A DNA stretch of 46,123 nt from Candidatus Gastranaerophilales bacterium (GTDB lineage: Bacteria > Cyanobacteriota > Vampirovibrionia > Gastranaerophilales > Gastranaerophilaceae). The notes under the pieces are model-generated. The model saw only the letters and a list, made by a program, of their open reading frames with translations. It had not been told where the DNA came from and ran no database searches. Positions 15,805 to 24,778 of this stretch are shown one piece after another; position 1 is the first letter of the stretch, and each line of letters starts with the position of its first letter. The position numbers were made by a program, and so were the translations under genes. Location of the stretch: the NCBI GenBank assembly GCA_944324915.1, contig CALUYD010000013.1, positions 1-46,123 on the forward strand, in the 5' to 3' direction.

Positions 15805-16617
15805 ATGGATAATAAACTACACAAATTCATATCCTCAACAGTATCATATCACGATTTTAGAGAAGCCGTTAATATTGCTCGAAAATTAAATTGCGGTATT
15901 GAGATTTCTCGTTTTGGAAGATTGATTGATATTGAAGATGATTTTGAAAAAAACAAAAAAGAATACAAAGCAATTTTAGCTGATTTTGAAAATGAAGTTA
16001 CTTTGCATGGTTTCTTTTCTAATTTAAATATTGCTGCAAAAGACCCTCTTATTGCTCAAATTAGCAAGAAAAGATATTATCAAAGTTTAGAGCTTGCAAG
16101 CGAATTTGATGTAAGAACAGTTGTTTTTCATACTTGTTACAATAATTTATTGAAGCACAAGCAATATCAGCAAATGTTTTTTTTAAAGAACATTGAATTT
16201 TATAAAGAATTTGTCAAAAATTTTGAAGATTTAGGAATTATGGTAACAATCGAAAATGTCCATGAACCAAATCCTGAATTCATAAGAAATCTTGTTGCTG
16301 CGGTTAATTCTCCTAATTTAGGAACCACTATTGATATTGGACATTGCAATTTACATTCTGAATTAAAGCCATCGGATTGGATTAGAGAATATGGAATAAT
16401 GCTAAAACACATGCATTTTCATAATAATTATAAAGACGAAGATTCTCACTCCAGCCTTAAAAGGGGCTCAATAGATATAAAAGAAATATTAAAAACACTC
16501 AAAGAATTACATCTTTATCCTACTATTACTTTTGAAATTTTTGAAAAAGATGATTTATTTGAATCTGTTGATTATTTTTCACAATTATGCCAAGAACTAG
16601 AAATAGAACACTGCTAG
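15805..16617 (+). CDS. Sugar phosphate isomerase/epimerase-like TIM barrel protein
   Basis: A 270-residue protein of the xylose isomerase-like / AP endonuclease family 2 TIM-barrel superfamily. Candidate metal ligands lie at the usual strand ends: VTIENVHEP (Glu), TTIDIGHCNLH (Asp, His), LKHMHFHNN (His), and ITFEIFE (Glu) near the C terminus. GSIDIKEILKTLKEL follows the His strand, as in sugar epimerases. It is cytoplasmic, with no signal sequence. The substrate is unknown, since the superfamily covers many sugars and also endonuclease IV. The ATG lacks a Shine-Dalgarno and has TATAAT 6 nt upstream. Its stop overlaps the convergent HDOD gene stop at CTAG. Confidence 0.8.
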   Translation: MDNKLHKFISSTVSYHDFREAVNIARKLNCGIEISRFGRLIDIEDDFEKNKKEYKAILADFENEVTLHGFFSNLNIAAKDPLIAQISKKRYYQSLELASEFDVRTVVFHTCYNNLLKHKQYQQMFFLKNIEFYKEFVKNFEDLGIMVTIENVHEPNPEFIRNLVAAVNSPNLGTTIDIGHCNLHSELKPSDWIREYGIMLKHMHFHNNYKDEDSHSSLKRGSIDIKEILKTLKELHLYPTITFEIFEKDDLFESVDYFSQLCQELEIEHC

Positions 16618-17444
16618 CTTGGAGTTGACATTTCTTTTAAGAAAATGGATGATTTTGCTAAAATTGTTTCTCTTAGTGCAACAGGGTCATTAATTGTAAA
16701 ATCCATTTTATTCATAACTTTAGGCTCTAAAAGAGGGTTTGGCATATTTGCTTGAACTAATCTGTCCGCGCAATATACTATACCGCAAACAGTAGGAAGT
16801 GAACTTTGCGCAGGGTCGTGATGGTATCTTATGCAATTTGTTAAAATTACAGGTAATTGCCATTTTTTTGAAATTAACGCACCTAAAACACAATGGTTTG
16901 TGCCAAATTGTGCATCTTCAATATCTACCAAATTAACATTATCTTGGGCAGCTAAATATCTTACTTTTGAATATTTAAGAGGATTTTTTGAGTTTAAAAG
17001 CATTTTTCCGATGTCATGCAAAAATCCGATTACAAAAGCGTCATCAGGATTAATTACTTTGTATTCTTTAGCTAATATTTCAGCAGCAACCGCACATCTT
17101 ATGGAATGTTCCCATAATTCTCTGCTTCCTTGTGCTGTCATCATTTGCTTTAGCGCAAGGCTCATAATTATATTTTTTGCTTTCATCATACCAAGTACAA
17201 CAAGTGCTTTTTGGATTGATGTGATTTGTTGTCTAAAACCGTAAAATGCTGAATTTACCAAACTTAGCGTTTTAGTAGAAATAGCTTGGTCAACTTGCAT
17301 AATTTTTGCAAGCTCTGCTATTCCTGTTGCAGGGTTTTTGATAACACTCAATGCTTTAACCATAACATTGGGCATAGGTGGTATATCTTTAAATTCCGCC
17401 ACAACTTGTTGTGGGTCTAGTCTGTTTGGATTGTTGTTCATCAT
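16614..17444 (-). CDS. HDOD domain protein
   Basis: A 276-residue cytoplasmic protein with a single HDOD (HD-related output) domain covering about residues 15-215. Seen are the entry motif IPPMPNVMVKALSVI, the NSAFYGFRQQITSIQKALVVLG segment split around residues 63-85, and a retained HD pair in GFLHDIGKMLLN. HDOD proteins act in signalling and in controlling motility, secretion or cell-cycle events; a nuclease or phosphatase activity is generally not shown. It is the last gene of the tagA-tkt-ftsEX run, starting 5 nt after the ftsX stop, which ties it to cell-envelope or division functions by position only. Confidence 0.88.
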   Translation of the reverse strand: MMNNNPNRLDPQQVVAEFKDIPPMPNVMVKALSVIKNPATGIAELAKIMQVDQAISTKTLSLVNSAFYGFRQQITSIQKALVVLGMMKAKNIIMSLALKQMMTAQGSRELWEHSIRCAVAAEILAKEYKVINPDDAFVIGFLHDIGKMLLNSKNPLKYSKVRYLAAQDNVNLVDIEDAQFGTNHCVLGALISKKWQLPVILTNCIRYHHDPAQSSLPTVCGIVYCADRLVQANMPNPLLEPKVMNKMDFTINDPVALRETILAKSSIFLKEMSTPS

Positions 17445-17449
17445 TTTGG

Positions 17450-18364
17450 TTATACCTGTAAGTGTTTTTTAATGCTTAGGAAACTTCCTATTGAGCTAAA
17501 TGCAACTCCTAATGTTAATACACTAAATAGTACGGTAAATTGTGCTAATGGGTCAATTGAAATCATGAAAAATTCATGCATTTTTATGATATATTTTTGA
17601 ACCATATCAATAGGAATAATTGCAACCAATGCTCCTAAAAAGCCGTAGATTGCGCCTTGTAATATTAATGGTGTTTTAATATACCAATTCGATACACCCA
17701 TTAAGCGCATGATTTCTATTTCTTCTTTTCTTGATTGTATTACTAATTCTATTGTGTTGTTGATAATCGCTATCGTTAGAATACATACAATTACCACAAA
17801 CATTAATGTTGCTGTGTTTATGATTGTATTAATTGCTTCAAATTTCTGAACCAAATCTTTTGCATAGCTTGTATCGTTTACGCCATCGATTTTCTTTAAG
17901 CTATTCATAACGGCATTGATATTTTTTGTATCATCAAGTTTTACATGTAATGTATCAGGCAGGGGATTTGTAATATCAGGAACATCTATTTCTTTTTTTA
18001 ATTGTATCCAAGAGTTTTCTTTTGAAATAAATGTTACTTTTTGAACGTGCTCTAGGCCTCTAATTTTTGTTATTGTAGCATTTACATCTGCTTCGGGTGA
18101 TAAATAAGCACTTACTTCGAGGGCTGAGCCCATAGAGCTTACAAATGAATTAAGAGCAAGAGTTATTCTAAAAATTGAGCCAAAAATAGTTAAGATTGCA
18201 GCTATTGTTGTAATAATTGCAATATTGACAAGACCTGTTTGAGCAATACTTTTGATTGTTTCTATTGCTATTCTGTAAGTTATTCTTATCTCAGACATCC
18301 AATCTTTTGGAATACGTGATTTAACTTTTTGTTTAAAGTTTTGATTTTTAGCTTTTCTAGTCAT
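17450..18364 (-). CDS. ftsX: Cell division protein FtsX
   Basis: Membrane partner of FtsE. The complex transmits ATP hydrolysis across the membrane to activate peptidoglycan hydrolases at the division site. The 304 residues show the FtsX plan: a basic cytoplasmic N terminus, the first helix (about 45-70), an extracellular domain containing VSAYLSPEADVNATITKI and the FISKENSW segment, then three helices with the cytoplasmic loop SRKEEIEIMRLMGVSNWYI (typical FtsX/FtsX-like permease). It overlaps ftsE by 8 nt. Confidence 0.95.
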   Translation of the reverse strand: MTRKAKNQNFKQKVKSRIPKDWMSEIRITYRIAIETIKSIAQTGLVNIAIITTIAAILTIFGSIFRITLALNSFVSSMGSALEVSAYLSPEADVNATITKIRGLEHVQKVTFISKENSWIQLKKEIDVPDITNPLPDTLHVKLDDTKNINAVMNSLKKIDGVNDTSYAKDLVQKFEAINTIINTATLMFVVIVCILTIAIINNTIELVIQSRKEEIEIMRLMGVSNWYIKTPLILQGAIYGFLGALVAIIPIDMVQKYIIKMHEFFMISIDPLAQFTVLFSVLTLGVAFSSIGSFLSIKKHLQV

Positions 18365-19031
18365 AAGTTCCTGCTTGCATATCTCTTATAATTTGCCCAT
18401 GGTCTACGGTTACTACTCTTTTTCTGAAATAATTAACCATTGCTTGATCGTGAGTTGATACAAGAATTGTAATTCCTCTTTGGTTAACTTGTTCTAAAAT
18501 TTGCATAACTTCAAGAGAATTTTTAGGATCTAAGTTTCCTGTCGGTTCGTCTGCGATTAATAACGGTGGGCCATTAACAATAGCACGAGCAATAGATACT
18601 CTTTGTTGCTCTCCGCCTGATAATTCGCAAGGTTTTGAGCGGTATTTATCTTCAAGCCCAACAACTTTAAGAGCACCCATTACGCGAGTTTCAATTTCTC
18701 TTGATGAAATTCCCATAGTACGGATAACATAGGCAATATTATCATAAACCGTATGGTTTTGAAGAAGTTTATAATCTTGAAAAACTATACCCATACAACG
18801 TCTTAGACTTGGGATTTTATTGGGCGATAGATTTCCTATGTTAATCCCTGCAACATATACATCTCCTCTTGTGGGGCGTTCTTCAAGGTATAACATTTTC
18901 ATTAATGTTGATTTTCCGGCACCTGATGAACCAACCAAAAATACAAATTCGCCGGGGCGAATATGCAGATTTATTCCACGGAGTGCGTATTTATTTTTAT
19001 ATTGTTTTACTACATCTTTAAGTATTATCAT
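18357..19031 (-). CDS. ftsE: Cell division ATP-binding protein FtsE
   Basis: ABC ATPase of the FtsEX complex, 224 residues. Walker A is VGSSGAGKSTLMK (about 33-45), the Q-loop is GIVFQDYKLL, the signature is LSGGEQQRVSIARAI, Walker B is LLIADEPTGNLDP and the switch His is in STHDQAM. The FtsE-specific N terminus (VVKQYKNKYALRGI) and direct linkage to ftsX fix the assignment. It overlaps the transketolase C-terminal subunit gene by 4 nt. Confidence 0.97.
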   Translation of the reverse strand: MIILKDVVKQYKNKYALRGINLHIRPGEFVFLVGSSGAGKSTLMKMLYLEERPTRGDVYVAGINIGNLSPNKIPSLRRCMGIVFQDYKLLQNHTVYDNIAYVIRTMGISSREIETRVMGALKVVGLEDKYRSKPCELSGGEQQRVSIARAIVNGPPLLIADEPTGNLDPKNSLEVMQILEQVNQRGITILVSTHDQAMVNYFRKRVVTVDHGQIIRDMQAGTYD

Positions 19032-19978
19032 TTTACATCCATAAATTCAATTATTTTTTCGTATATTTTTTTATCGGTTAATCCGTAAAATTCCATTAAT
19101 TGACGTTGTTCTCCGGATTGACCAAATGTGTCTTTAGTGCCTATTCTGTACACTCTTGCAGGATAGTGTTCGCATAAAGATTCGCATACAGCGCTTCCTA
19201 AGCCCCCTATTATGCTGTGGTTTTCTACAACTACAACTTTTCCTGTTTTTTGTACACTTTGTTTTAAGGCAATATGCTTAAATGGTTTTACAACAGGATA
19301 GTGAAGAATTTCTGCTTCAATTCCAACTTCTTGAAGTTTTTTTGATGCTTCAATTACTTCATATAATGTTTCGCCATTTGTAACTATTGTTATATCATTT
19401 CCTTCTTTAACTTTAACGCCTGTTGCAGGGTTGAATTTGTATTCTTCAGAAAAAACAGATTTTAAGTTAGTTCTTGGTATTCTTATATACATTGGCCCTG
19501 GGGTATTTGCGGCGTATTCAATTACTTGTTTAACTTCTTCGCAATCCCCCGGCACAATTACTTTCATATCAGGAATTGAGCGCATATAAGAAATATCTTC
19601 CAATGCTTGGTGAGAAGCACCGTCTTCGCCTACTGTGATACCACCATGGGTTGCAACAATTTTTACATCTAATTTTGAATAACAAATTGTGTTTCTGATT
19701 TGATCTAAGCATCTTGCTGTTGCAAACATTGCAAAAGTGCTTGCAAAAACTGTTTTACCGCCATAAGCAAGACCTGCTGCTGTTCCCATCATGTCTTGTT
19801 CTGCAATACCGCAGTTAAAAAAGCGCTCAGGATATGCTTTTGCAAACCTGCAAGTTTGAGTAGAACATGACAAATCTGCGTCTAATACAACTATATTTGG
19901 GTTTTTAGCCCCTAATTCAACTAATGTATCACCATAAACATTTCTTGGAGATTTGATTTCAATATTTTTACTAAACAT
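19028..19978 (-). CDS. Transketolase, C-terminal (pyrimidine) subunit
   Basis: The second half of a split transketolase, 316 residues. It contains the pyrimidine-binding domain with the catalytic glutamate motif NCGIAEQDMMGTAAGLA, THGGITVGEDGASHQALED, and the C-terminal transketolase domain with VVVENHSIIGGLGSA and DTFGQSGEQ. With the upstream subunit it transfers two-carbon ketol units in the non-oxidative pentose phosphate pathway. Its start overlaps the preceding gene by 8 nt, so the two chains are made in equal amounts. Two-gene transketolases are common in bacteria and archaea; this is not a broken gene. Confidence 0.95.
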   Translation of the reverse strand: MFSKNIEIKSPRNVYGDTLVELGAKNPNIVVLDADLSCSTQTCRFAKAYPERFFNCGIAEQDMMGTAAGLAYGGKTVFASTFAMFATARCLDQIRNTICYSKLDVKIVATHGGITVGEDGASHQALEDISYMRSIPDMKVIVPGDCEEVKQVIEYAANTPGPMYIRIPRTNLKSVFSEEYKFNPATGVKVKEGNDITIVTNGETLYEVIEASKKLQEVGIEAEILHYPVVKPFKHIALKQSVQKTGKVVVVENHSIIGGLGSAVCESLCEHYPARVYRIGTKDTFGQSGEQRQLMEFYGLTDKKIYEKIIEFMDVK

Positions 19979-20780
19979 TTAATTCCTCCAATGCTTTAGC
20001 TAGTTGTTCATCGTTTGGAGCTTTGCCATGCCAGCCTGCGTTATTTTCCATAAATGAAACGCCTTTGCCTTTAATTGTGTTAGCTATTATGGCACATAAT
20101 TTGTTTGAATTCTTTGCTTCAAGCAAGGTGTGTTCAATTTCATCATAATTATGACCATCTATTGAATAAACGCTAAATCCGAAAGCCTTTAATTTTTCAT
20201 CTAACGGTTCAAGCGATTTTATATCGCAAGTTCTACCGTCAATTTGAAGTTCGTTTTTATCAATTATAACAATTAAATTATTAAGTTTTTGATTGTTAGC
20301 GTTCATTAAACTTTCCCAAACGCTTCCTTCCTGCATTTCGCCATCTCCTAAAAGAACAAAAACTTTTGATGTTTCGTTTTTATCAAGGCGAAGTGCTAAA
20401 GCCATTCCAACACCGATTGAAAGCCCTTGACCCAATGAGCCTGTTGAAACTTCAATCCCCGGTAATTGAGCTCTTGAGCTTGGATGTCCTTGGAGTTTTG
20501 AGCCTAACATTCTAAAGCTCATAAGCATATTAACAGGGAAAAATCCGCAATGAGCTAATGTTGCATATAGCGCAGTTGAAGCATGACCTTTTGATAATAC
20601 AAACCTGTCTCTTTTATTAAAATCAATTGATTTATCCCATTCAACGGGTACATTTAAAACTTTTTTGTATAGTACCGCTAAAATATCAACACAAGAAAAC
20701 GCACCTCCGGGGTGTCCTGATTTTGCATTGTGTATCATTTTGATGATGTCTTGTCTGAGTTTGTTTGTAAATGTTTTCAA
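19971..20780 (-). CDS. Transketolase, N-terminal (TPP-binding) subunit
   Basis: The first half of a split transketolase, 269 residues. It binds the thiamine diphosphate pyrophosphate. Seen are AKSGHPGGAFSCVDI, RFVLSKGHAST, the GSLGQGLSIGVGMALALR stretch, the TPP motif LLGDGEMQEGSVWES ending in NN, and the C-terminal GWHGKAPND. It starts with TTG, 4 nt after the tagA stop, with a gaaggg Shine-Dalgarno inside the tagA end. The next gene supplies the other half of the active site. Confidence 0.95.
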   Translation of the reverse strand: MKTFTNKLRQDIIKMIHNAKSGHPGGAFSCVDILAVLYKKVLNVPVEWDKSIDFNKRDRFVLSKGHASTALYATLAHCGFFPVNMLMSFRMLGSKLQGHPSSRAQLPGIEVSTGSLGQGLSIGVGMALALRLDKNETSKVFVLLGDGEMQEGSVWESLMNANNQKLNNLIVIIDKNELQIDGRTCDIKSLEPLDEKLKAFGFSVYSIDGHNYDEIEHTLLEAKNSNKLCAIIANTIKGKGVSFMENNAGWHGKAPNDEQLAKALEELNV

Positions 20781-20784
20781 AATA

Positions 20785-21516
20785 TCAACCCTTCTTTTGT
20801 ATGGATTCTATTATACACTTTATTAAAAATATTGGCAAAACAGGGAATATTCGCTTAAATCTTTCAGGTTGTAAAATAGTCCTATAAAGCCATTCAAGTC
20901 CTAGTTTTCTATATATCATCGGTGATTCTTTTACAATTCCCGAAAATACATCAAAACTACCTCCAACGCCTACCATGGTGCAACCTTGTAAAACAGATTT
21001 TAGTTTTACGATTATTTCTTCTTGTTTTGGTGAACCCAAGCCCACAAGCAGAATTTGCGGATTTGCGGATTTAATTTCTTCGATTATTTTGTTTTCATCA
21101 TCAAAATAGCCGTTTCTCGTGTAAACAAAATTTAAGTTTGGATATTTTTTTAAGAAATTTTCTTTTGCTTTTTGAATAATTTCTTCTTTAGCGCCCAAAA
21201 AAGCTATACGATAGTTATTTTCAGAGGCCAATTTAATTAATTCTCTTGAAAAATCAACCCCTCTTATTTGATTTTGTTTGATTTTTTTGAGCTTTAAGGC
21301 TATTTTAACTCCGACGCCATCTGCTATATTTAAATCCGAATTTGACAAAATATTAAAGAAATGCTCATTTTTTTGTGCATTCATAATCATTTCGGGATTT
21401 ATTGTGATAATTTGAAAATTTATATTGTTTCGAATGGCATCATTTGCCTTGTTTAAGGCTTCATCTAAGCTACATAAATCAATCGGACAATTTAATACAA
21501 AGGCTTTCATACTCAT
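20785..21516 (-). CDS. WecG/TagA/CpsF family glycosyltransferase
   Basis: GT26-family enzyme of 243 residues that transfers N-acetylmannosamine or a related sugar to an undecaprenyl-linked GlcNAc in envelope polymer synthesis. Motifs: IITINPEMIMNAQKN, the conserved NIADGVGVKIALKLK aspartate/glycine segment, FLGAKEEI, LLVGLGSPKQEEII, and GVGGSFDVFSG followed by RKLGLEWLYR near the C terminus. The exact acceptor is unknown. It opens the tagA-tkt-ftsEX-HDOD run and is divergent from the oxidoreductase at 21641. ATGs at 21516 and 21510 are alternatives; an agga sits about 9 nt before the first. Confidence 0.9.
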   Translation of the reverse strand: MSMKAFVLNCPIDLCSLDEALNKANDAIRNNINFQIITINPEMIMNAQKNEHFFNILSNSDLNIADGVGVKIALKLKKIKQNQIRGVDFSRELIKLASENNYRIAFLGAKEEIIQKAKENFLKKYPNLNFVYTRNGYFDDENKIIEEIKSANPQILLVGLGSPKQEEIIVKLKSVLQGCTMVGVGGSFDVFSGIVKESPMIYRKLGLEWLYRTILQPERFKRIFPVLPIFLIKCIIESIQKKG

Positions 21517-21573
21517 AATAAAATCCTATCATAAATATAAAATTTTTAAAAATTTTCTTTATAAAATCTTTGT

Positions 21574-21602
21574 TTGACTATGAAATATTTGTTTATTAGA
21601 AT
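21574..21602 (+). promoter_or_regulatory. Promoter of the Gfo/Idh/MocA gene
   Basis: TTGACT (574-579), a 17-nt spacer, then TAGAAT (597-602). The expected transcription start near 21609 gives a leader of about 32 nt with an aaagga ribosome-binding site. Confidence 0.7.
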
Positions 21603-21640
21603 TTTAATATATTATTAAGATAGCTATAAAGGAATTTCTA

Positions 21641-22633
21641 ATGAAAAGATGCACTGCAGTAGTTGGTTGTGGTATTTGGGGAAGAAATATTGTAAGAAAT
21701 TTTTATAATCTTGGCGCACTTCATAGCGTGTGTGATTTAGATAACGATAATTTAAAAATGATTCAGGAGTTATATCCGGATGTTGAAGTTACAAATGATT
21801 TTAATAGTATTATTTCTAACCCTGAAATAATTGCACTTTGCATAGTTACTCCAAGTCATACGCATTTTAATCTTGTTAAAAAAGCAATTTTAGCAGGTAA
21901 ACACGTTTATGTAGAAAAACCGATTTCAACTAAGGCTCAAGAAGCAAAGGAACTAAAAGAATTAGCTGAGCAAATGAATGTGAAATTATTGGTTGGACAT
22001 CTTTTGTTATATCATCCTGCCGTAAACAGACTTAAAATGCTTATTGCAGAAGGCGTTTTGGGTGAAATAAAATATGCTCAATCTGATAGATTAAATATTA
22101 ATTATTTCAAAAATGATAGAAGTGTTATGTGGGATTTAGCTCCGCATGATGTTTCAATGATAGCTCATGTTACAGGTAAGGCTCCCCTAAGAGTAATTAG
22201 CGCAACAGGTTGCGCAAGTGAGTTTGAAAATATATATGATATAACTCATCTAACTATTGAATTTGAAGATGGAGTTATAGGACAAGTAAGCGATAGTTGG
22301 ATTCATCCGCAAAAAAGAGTTTCGTTGTTGGTTAGAGGAACTAAAGCTACTGCAATTTTGGATGATACAATTCAAGAAGGTAAATTAAAAGTTTATGATA
22401 ATAAAAAAGGTTCTCAAAATGAGATAGAAGTTTTTGATTATTTAGAAATCGAACCTTTAAAACTTGAATGTCAACATTTTCTAAATTGTATTAAAAACGA
22501 TAAAACTCCTCGCTCAGACGGTGAAAACGGCTATATGATAGTTAAGATTTTAGAGCAGGCTGAAAGTATGATGTTAGGCTCAAATAAAGAGCTATTAGAC
22601 AATCATCAATTTAAACTTTCACGCTCAAAATAA
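21641..22633 (+). CDS. Gfo/Idh/MocA family NAD(P)-dependent oxidoreductase
   Basis: A 330-residue dehydrogenase, cytoplasmic. The N-terminal Rossmann motif is VVGCGIWGRNIVRN. CIVTPSHTHF and the EKPIS lysine motif (VYVEKPISTKAQEA) follow, then the substrate-side GHLLLYHPAVNRLK and the WDLAPHDVSMI histidine region. Such enzymes oxidise or epimerise sugars, often nucleotide sugars for envelope polymers; the specific substrate cannot be told. It lies between a TagA-type glycosyltransferase and PBP1a, which suggests an envelope role. It has its own sigma70-type promoter and a Shine-Dalgarno (aaagga). Confidence 0.9.
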   Translation: MKRCTAVVGCGIWGRNIVRNFYNLGALHSVCDLDNDNLKMIQELYPDVEVTNDFNSIISNPEIIALCIVTPSHTHFNLVKKAILAGKHVYVEKPISTKAQEAKELKELAEQMNVKLLVGHLLLYHPAVNRLKMLIAEGVLGEIKYAQSDRLNINYFKNDRSVMWDLAPHDVSMIAHVTGKAPLRVISATGCASEFENIYDITHLTIEFEDGVIGQVSDSWIHPQKRVSLLVRGTKATAILDDTIQEGKLKVYDNKKGSQNEIEVFDYLEIEPLKLECQHFLNCIKNDKTPRSDGENGYMIVKILEQAESMMLGSNKELLDNHQFKLSRSK

Positions 22634-22658
22634 TTATTATATTGCATATTGAATTTTA

Positions 22659-22667
22659 TGCTATAAT
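22659..22667 (+). promoter_or_regulatory. Extended -10 of PBP1a gene, near-leaderless
   Basis: TGC followed by TATAAT (662-667) forms an extended -10. The ATG of the next gene is only 8 nt downstream, and there is no Shine-Dalgarno. Confidence 0.55.
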
Positions 22668-22675
22668 ATGTTGCT

Positions 22676-24778
22676 ATGAATAGTGTAAGAAGAAAAAGAA
22701 CTGCTCGCAAAGGACCTCAAAAAAGAAACATATTTTTTTGTTTCTTGTTGATGTGCGCTGCGGCATTTACGGCAGCTATATTTGCCTTTAATTTATATTT
22801 GGCTTCTCTGCCTCCAATTTCAAATTTTGAGGACATTAAGCCAAATCCTGTTACAACAATATATTCAGCTGACGGTGAAGTAATTAAAACTTTTACGGCG
22901 TTTAAATTTGAAAAAGTATCAATAGATAAAATCCCTGATTATTTAAAACAGGCGGTTATTGCTACTGAAGATAAGAATTTTTATCGCCACAGAGGTTTTG
23001 ATACTATGGGTATGGTGCGCTCTACAATAACCAACATTATGTCCGGTCAAGTTAAACAAGGTGCATCTACAATAACTCAACAGTTGGCAAGAATTTTATT
23101 CTTATCAAACGAAAGAACATTTGATAGAAAAATTAAAGAATTAATAATAGCTCATAGAATTGAAAAAACTATTTCTAAAGATGAAATTTTAGAAATGTAT
23201 TTAAATTCTGTGTATTTAGGTTCGGGCGTTTATGGTGTTTCAAGTGCTGCTCGAACATTTTTTGATAAAGATTTATCCCAACTTACTCTAGCTGAGCAGG
23301 CTTTAATTGCGGGTTTACCTCAAGCTCCTTCTATTTATTCACCTTTTGCGAATAAAAAAGCAGGCTTGAAGCGCCGTGATCAAGTTTTAAGAAGAATGTA
23401 TCGCAATAAATACATTACTCTAGAACAAATGCAAGCTGCTCAAAAGGAGGGACTCAAGTTATCAAATAAACCAAGAATTTATTCATACAATAAAGCACCT
23501 TATTTTATAGATTTTGTATTGAATGAATTAAAAAATATCGGTTTTGAAGAACAAGAGATTTCCCAAGGCGGTTTAAAAATCTACACTACTTTGGATTATA
23601 AATCTCAAAATGTTGCTCAATCAACTGCAACATCAGCTTTAGCAAAAGCAGGATTAACAAAACCGACTAATCAAATTGCTCTATTTTCATTTTCTCCTAC
23701 AACAGGTAGGGTTTATGCTTATATTGGCGGTAAAAATTATGAACAAAGTCAATACGATAGAGTTTCAAAAGCAATTAGACCATCAGGTTCATCTTTTAAA
23801 CCTTTTGTGTATGCAACAGCGCTGCAACAAGGTGTTAGCGTAGATGATACTATTGAAGATACACCATTAACAATTCAAGATTGGTCACCAAAGAACTATG
23901 GTAAAAAATATCGTGGAAAAATTACTATTTGGCAAGCGTTAGCTATTTCATCAAACGTTGCTGCCGTTCGTTTGATTAAAAAATCAGGAGTAGATGCTGT
24001 AATACAAACGGCTAGAGAAATGGGTATAACTACTCATTTAGCAAGCGATATGACAATTGCACTAGGTTCAAACGGTGTAAAATTATATGATATGGTTGTA
24101 GCATACGGTGCTTTTGCTAACGGCGGTTATAGAGTTAAACCATATAGCGTTGAGCGTGTTGAAAACTCCAGAGGCGTTACAATCTATGAAAATTCAGGTC
24201 CTAAGATTGTTAAAGTAATTAACCTTGAAACAGCAGCAGGCATGGCATATATGCTAAGAAAAGTAGTTGAAGTTGGAACAGGTAAAGCTGCTAACTACGC
24301 ACCGAATGTTGCCGGTAAAACAGGCACAACAAACGATTACAGGGATGCTTGGTTTGTAGGTTTTACTCCTGATATAGTTACAGGCGTTTGGGTTGGAAAC
24401 GATAACAATACGAAATTACCTGGAATTACGGGTGGCGCTATGCCTGCAAGAGTTTTTGCGGGATATATGAAAGTTGCAAGCGAAAATTTCCCAAAAAGCG
24501 TGTTTGATTATCCAAAAATGTCCGGTAATTCTCAAGAATATTTAAACATTGGCGACGCTGATGAAACTGTTGATGAAACAGAAGAAAAAGAAGCAGATAT
24601 AAAAGCGCAACAAAAACCATCAGCTCCACTGCCAACTTCAAATCAAAATCCGATTGAACAAGCAAAACCATTAAAACCAACAAAACCAAATAAACAATTC
24701 AGTGAAAATAAAGATGAATTAATTGAATATGATGATGAAAAACCAATTGATTCAGCTGTTCCGCTTCCTGGTATGTAA
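22676..24778 (+). CDS. Class A penicillin-binding protein 1A
   Basis: A 700-residue bifunctional peptidoglycan synthase anchored by one N-terminal helix (about 20-42) after a basic tail (RRKRTARKGPQKR). The glycosyltransferase (GT51) domain carries ATEDKNFYRHRGFD and QGASTITQQLARILF. The transpeptidase domain has the active-site SSFKP (from RPSGSSFKPFVYA), SSNVAAVRL and GKTGTTNDYRDAWFVG. The C-terminal tail of about 80 residues is low complexity, rich in Pro, Lys, Glu and Asp. The promoter's extended -10 sits 8 nt before the ATG. Its stop codon directly abuts the stop of the convergent GT2-GtrA gene. Confidence 0.96.
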   Translation: MNSVRRKRTARKGPQKRNIFFCFLLMCAAAFTAAIFAFNLYLASLPPISNFEDIKPNPVTTIYSADGEVIKTFTAFKFEKVSIDKIPDYLKQAVIATEDKNFYRHRGFDTMGMVRSTITNIMSGQVKQGASTITQQLARILFLSNERTFDRKIKELIIAHRIEKTISKDEILEMYLNSVYLGSGVYGVSSAARTFFDKDLSQLTLAEQALIAGLPQAPSIYSPFANKKAGLKRRDQVLRRMYRNKYITLEQMQAAQKEGLKLSNKPRIYSYNKAPYFIDFVLNELKNIGFEEQEISQGGLKIYTTLDYKSQNVAQSTATSALAKAGLTKPTNQIALFSFSPTTGRVYAYIGGKNYEQSQYDRVSKAIRPSGSSFKPFVYATALQQGVSVDDTIEDTPLTIQDWSPKNYGKKYRGKITIWQALAISSNVAAVRLIKKSGVDAVIQTAREMGITTHLASDMTIALGSNGVKLYDMVVAYGAFANGGYRVKPYSVERVENSRGVTIYENSGPKIVKVINLETAAGMAYMLRKVVEVGTGKAANYAPNVAGKTGTTNDYRDAWFVGFTPDIVTGVWVGNDNNTKLPGITGGAMPARVFAGYMKVASENFPKSVFDYPKMSGNSQEYLNIGDADETVDETEEKEADIKAQQKPSAPLPTSNQNPIEQAKPLKPTKPNKQFSENKDELIEYDDEKPIDSAVPLPGM

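Noticed and set aside
16831-17244. 137-codon plus-strand frame inside the HDOD gene
   Set aside because: Antisense to a well-supported HDOD protein, with no ribosome-binding site and unnatural composition.
19028-20780. Transketolase broken by a frameshift
   Set aside because: Both halves have complete domains, an 8-nt overlap with separate starts, and two-subunit transketolases are widespread.
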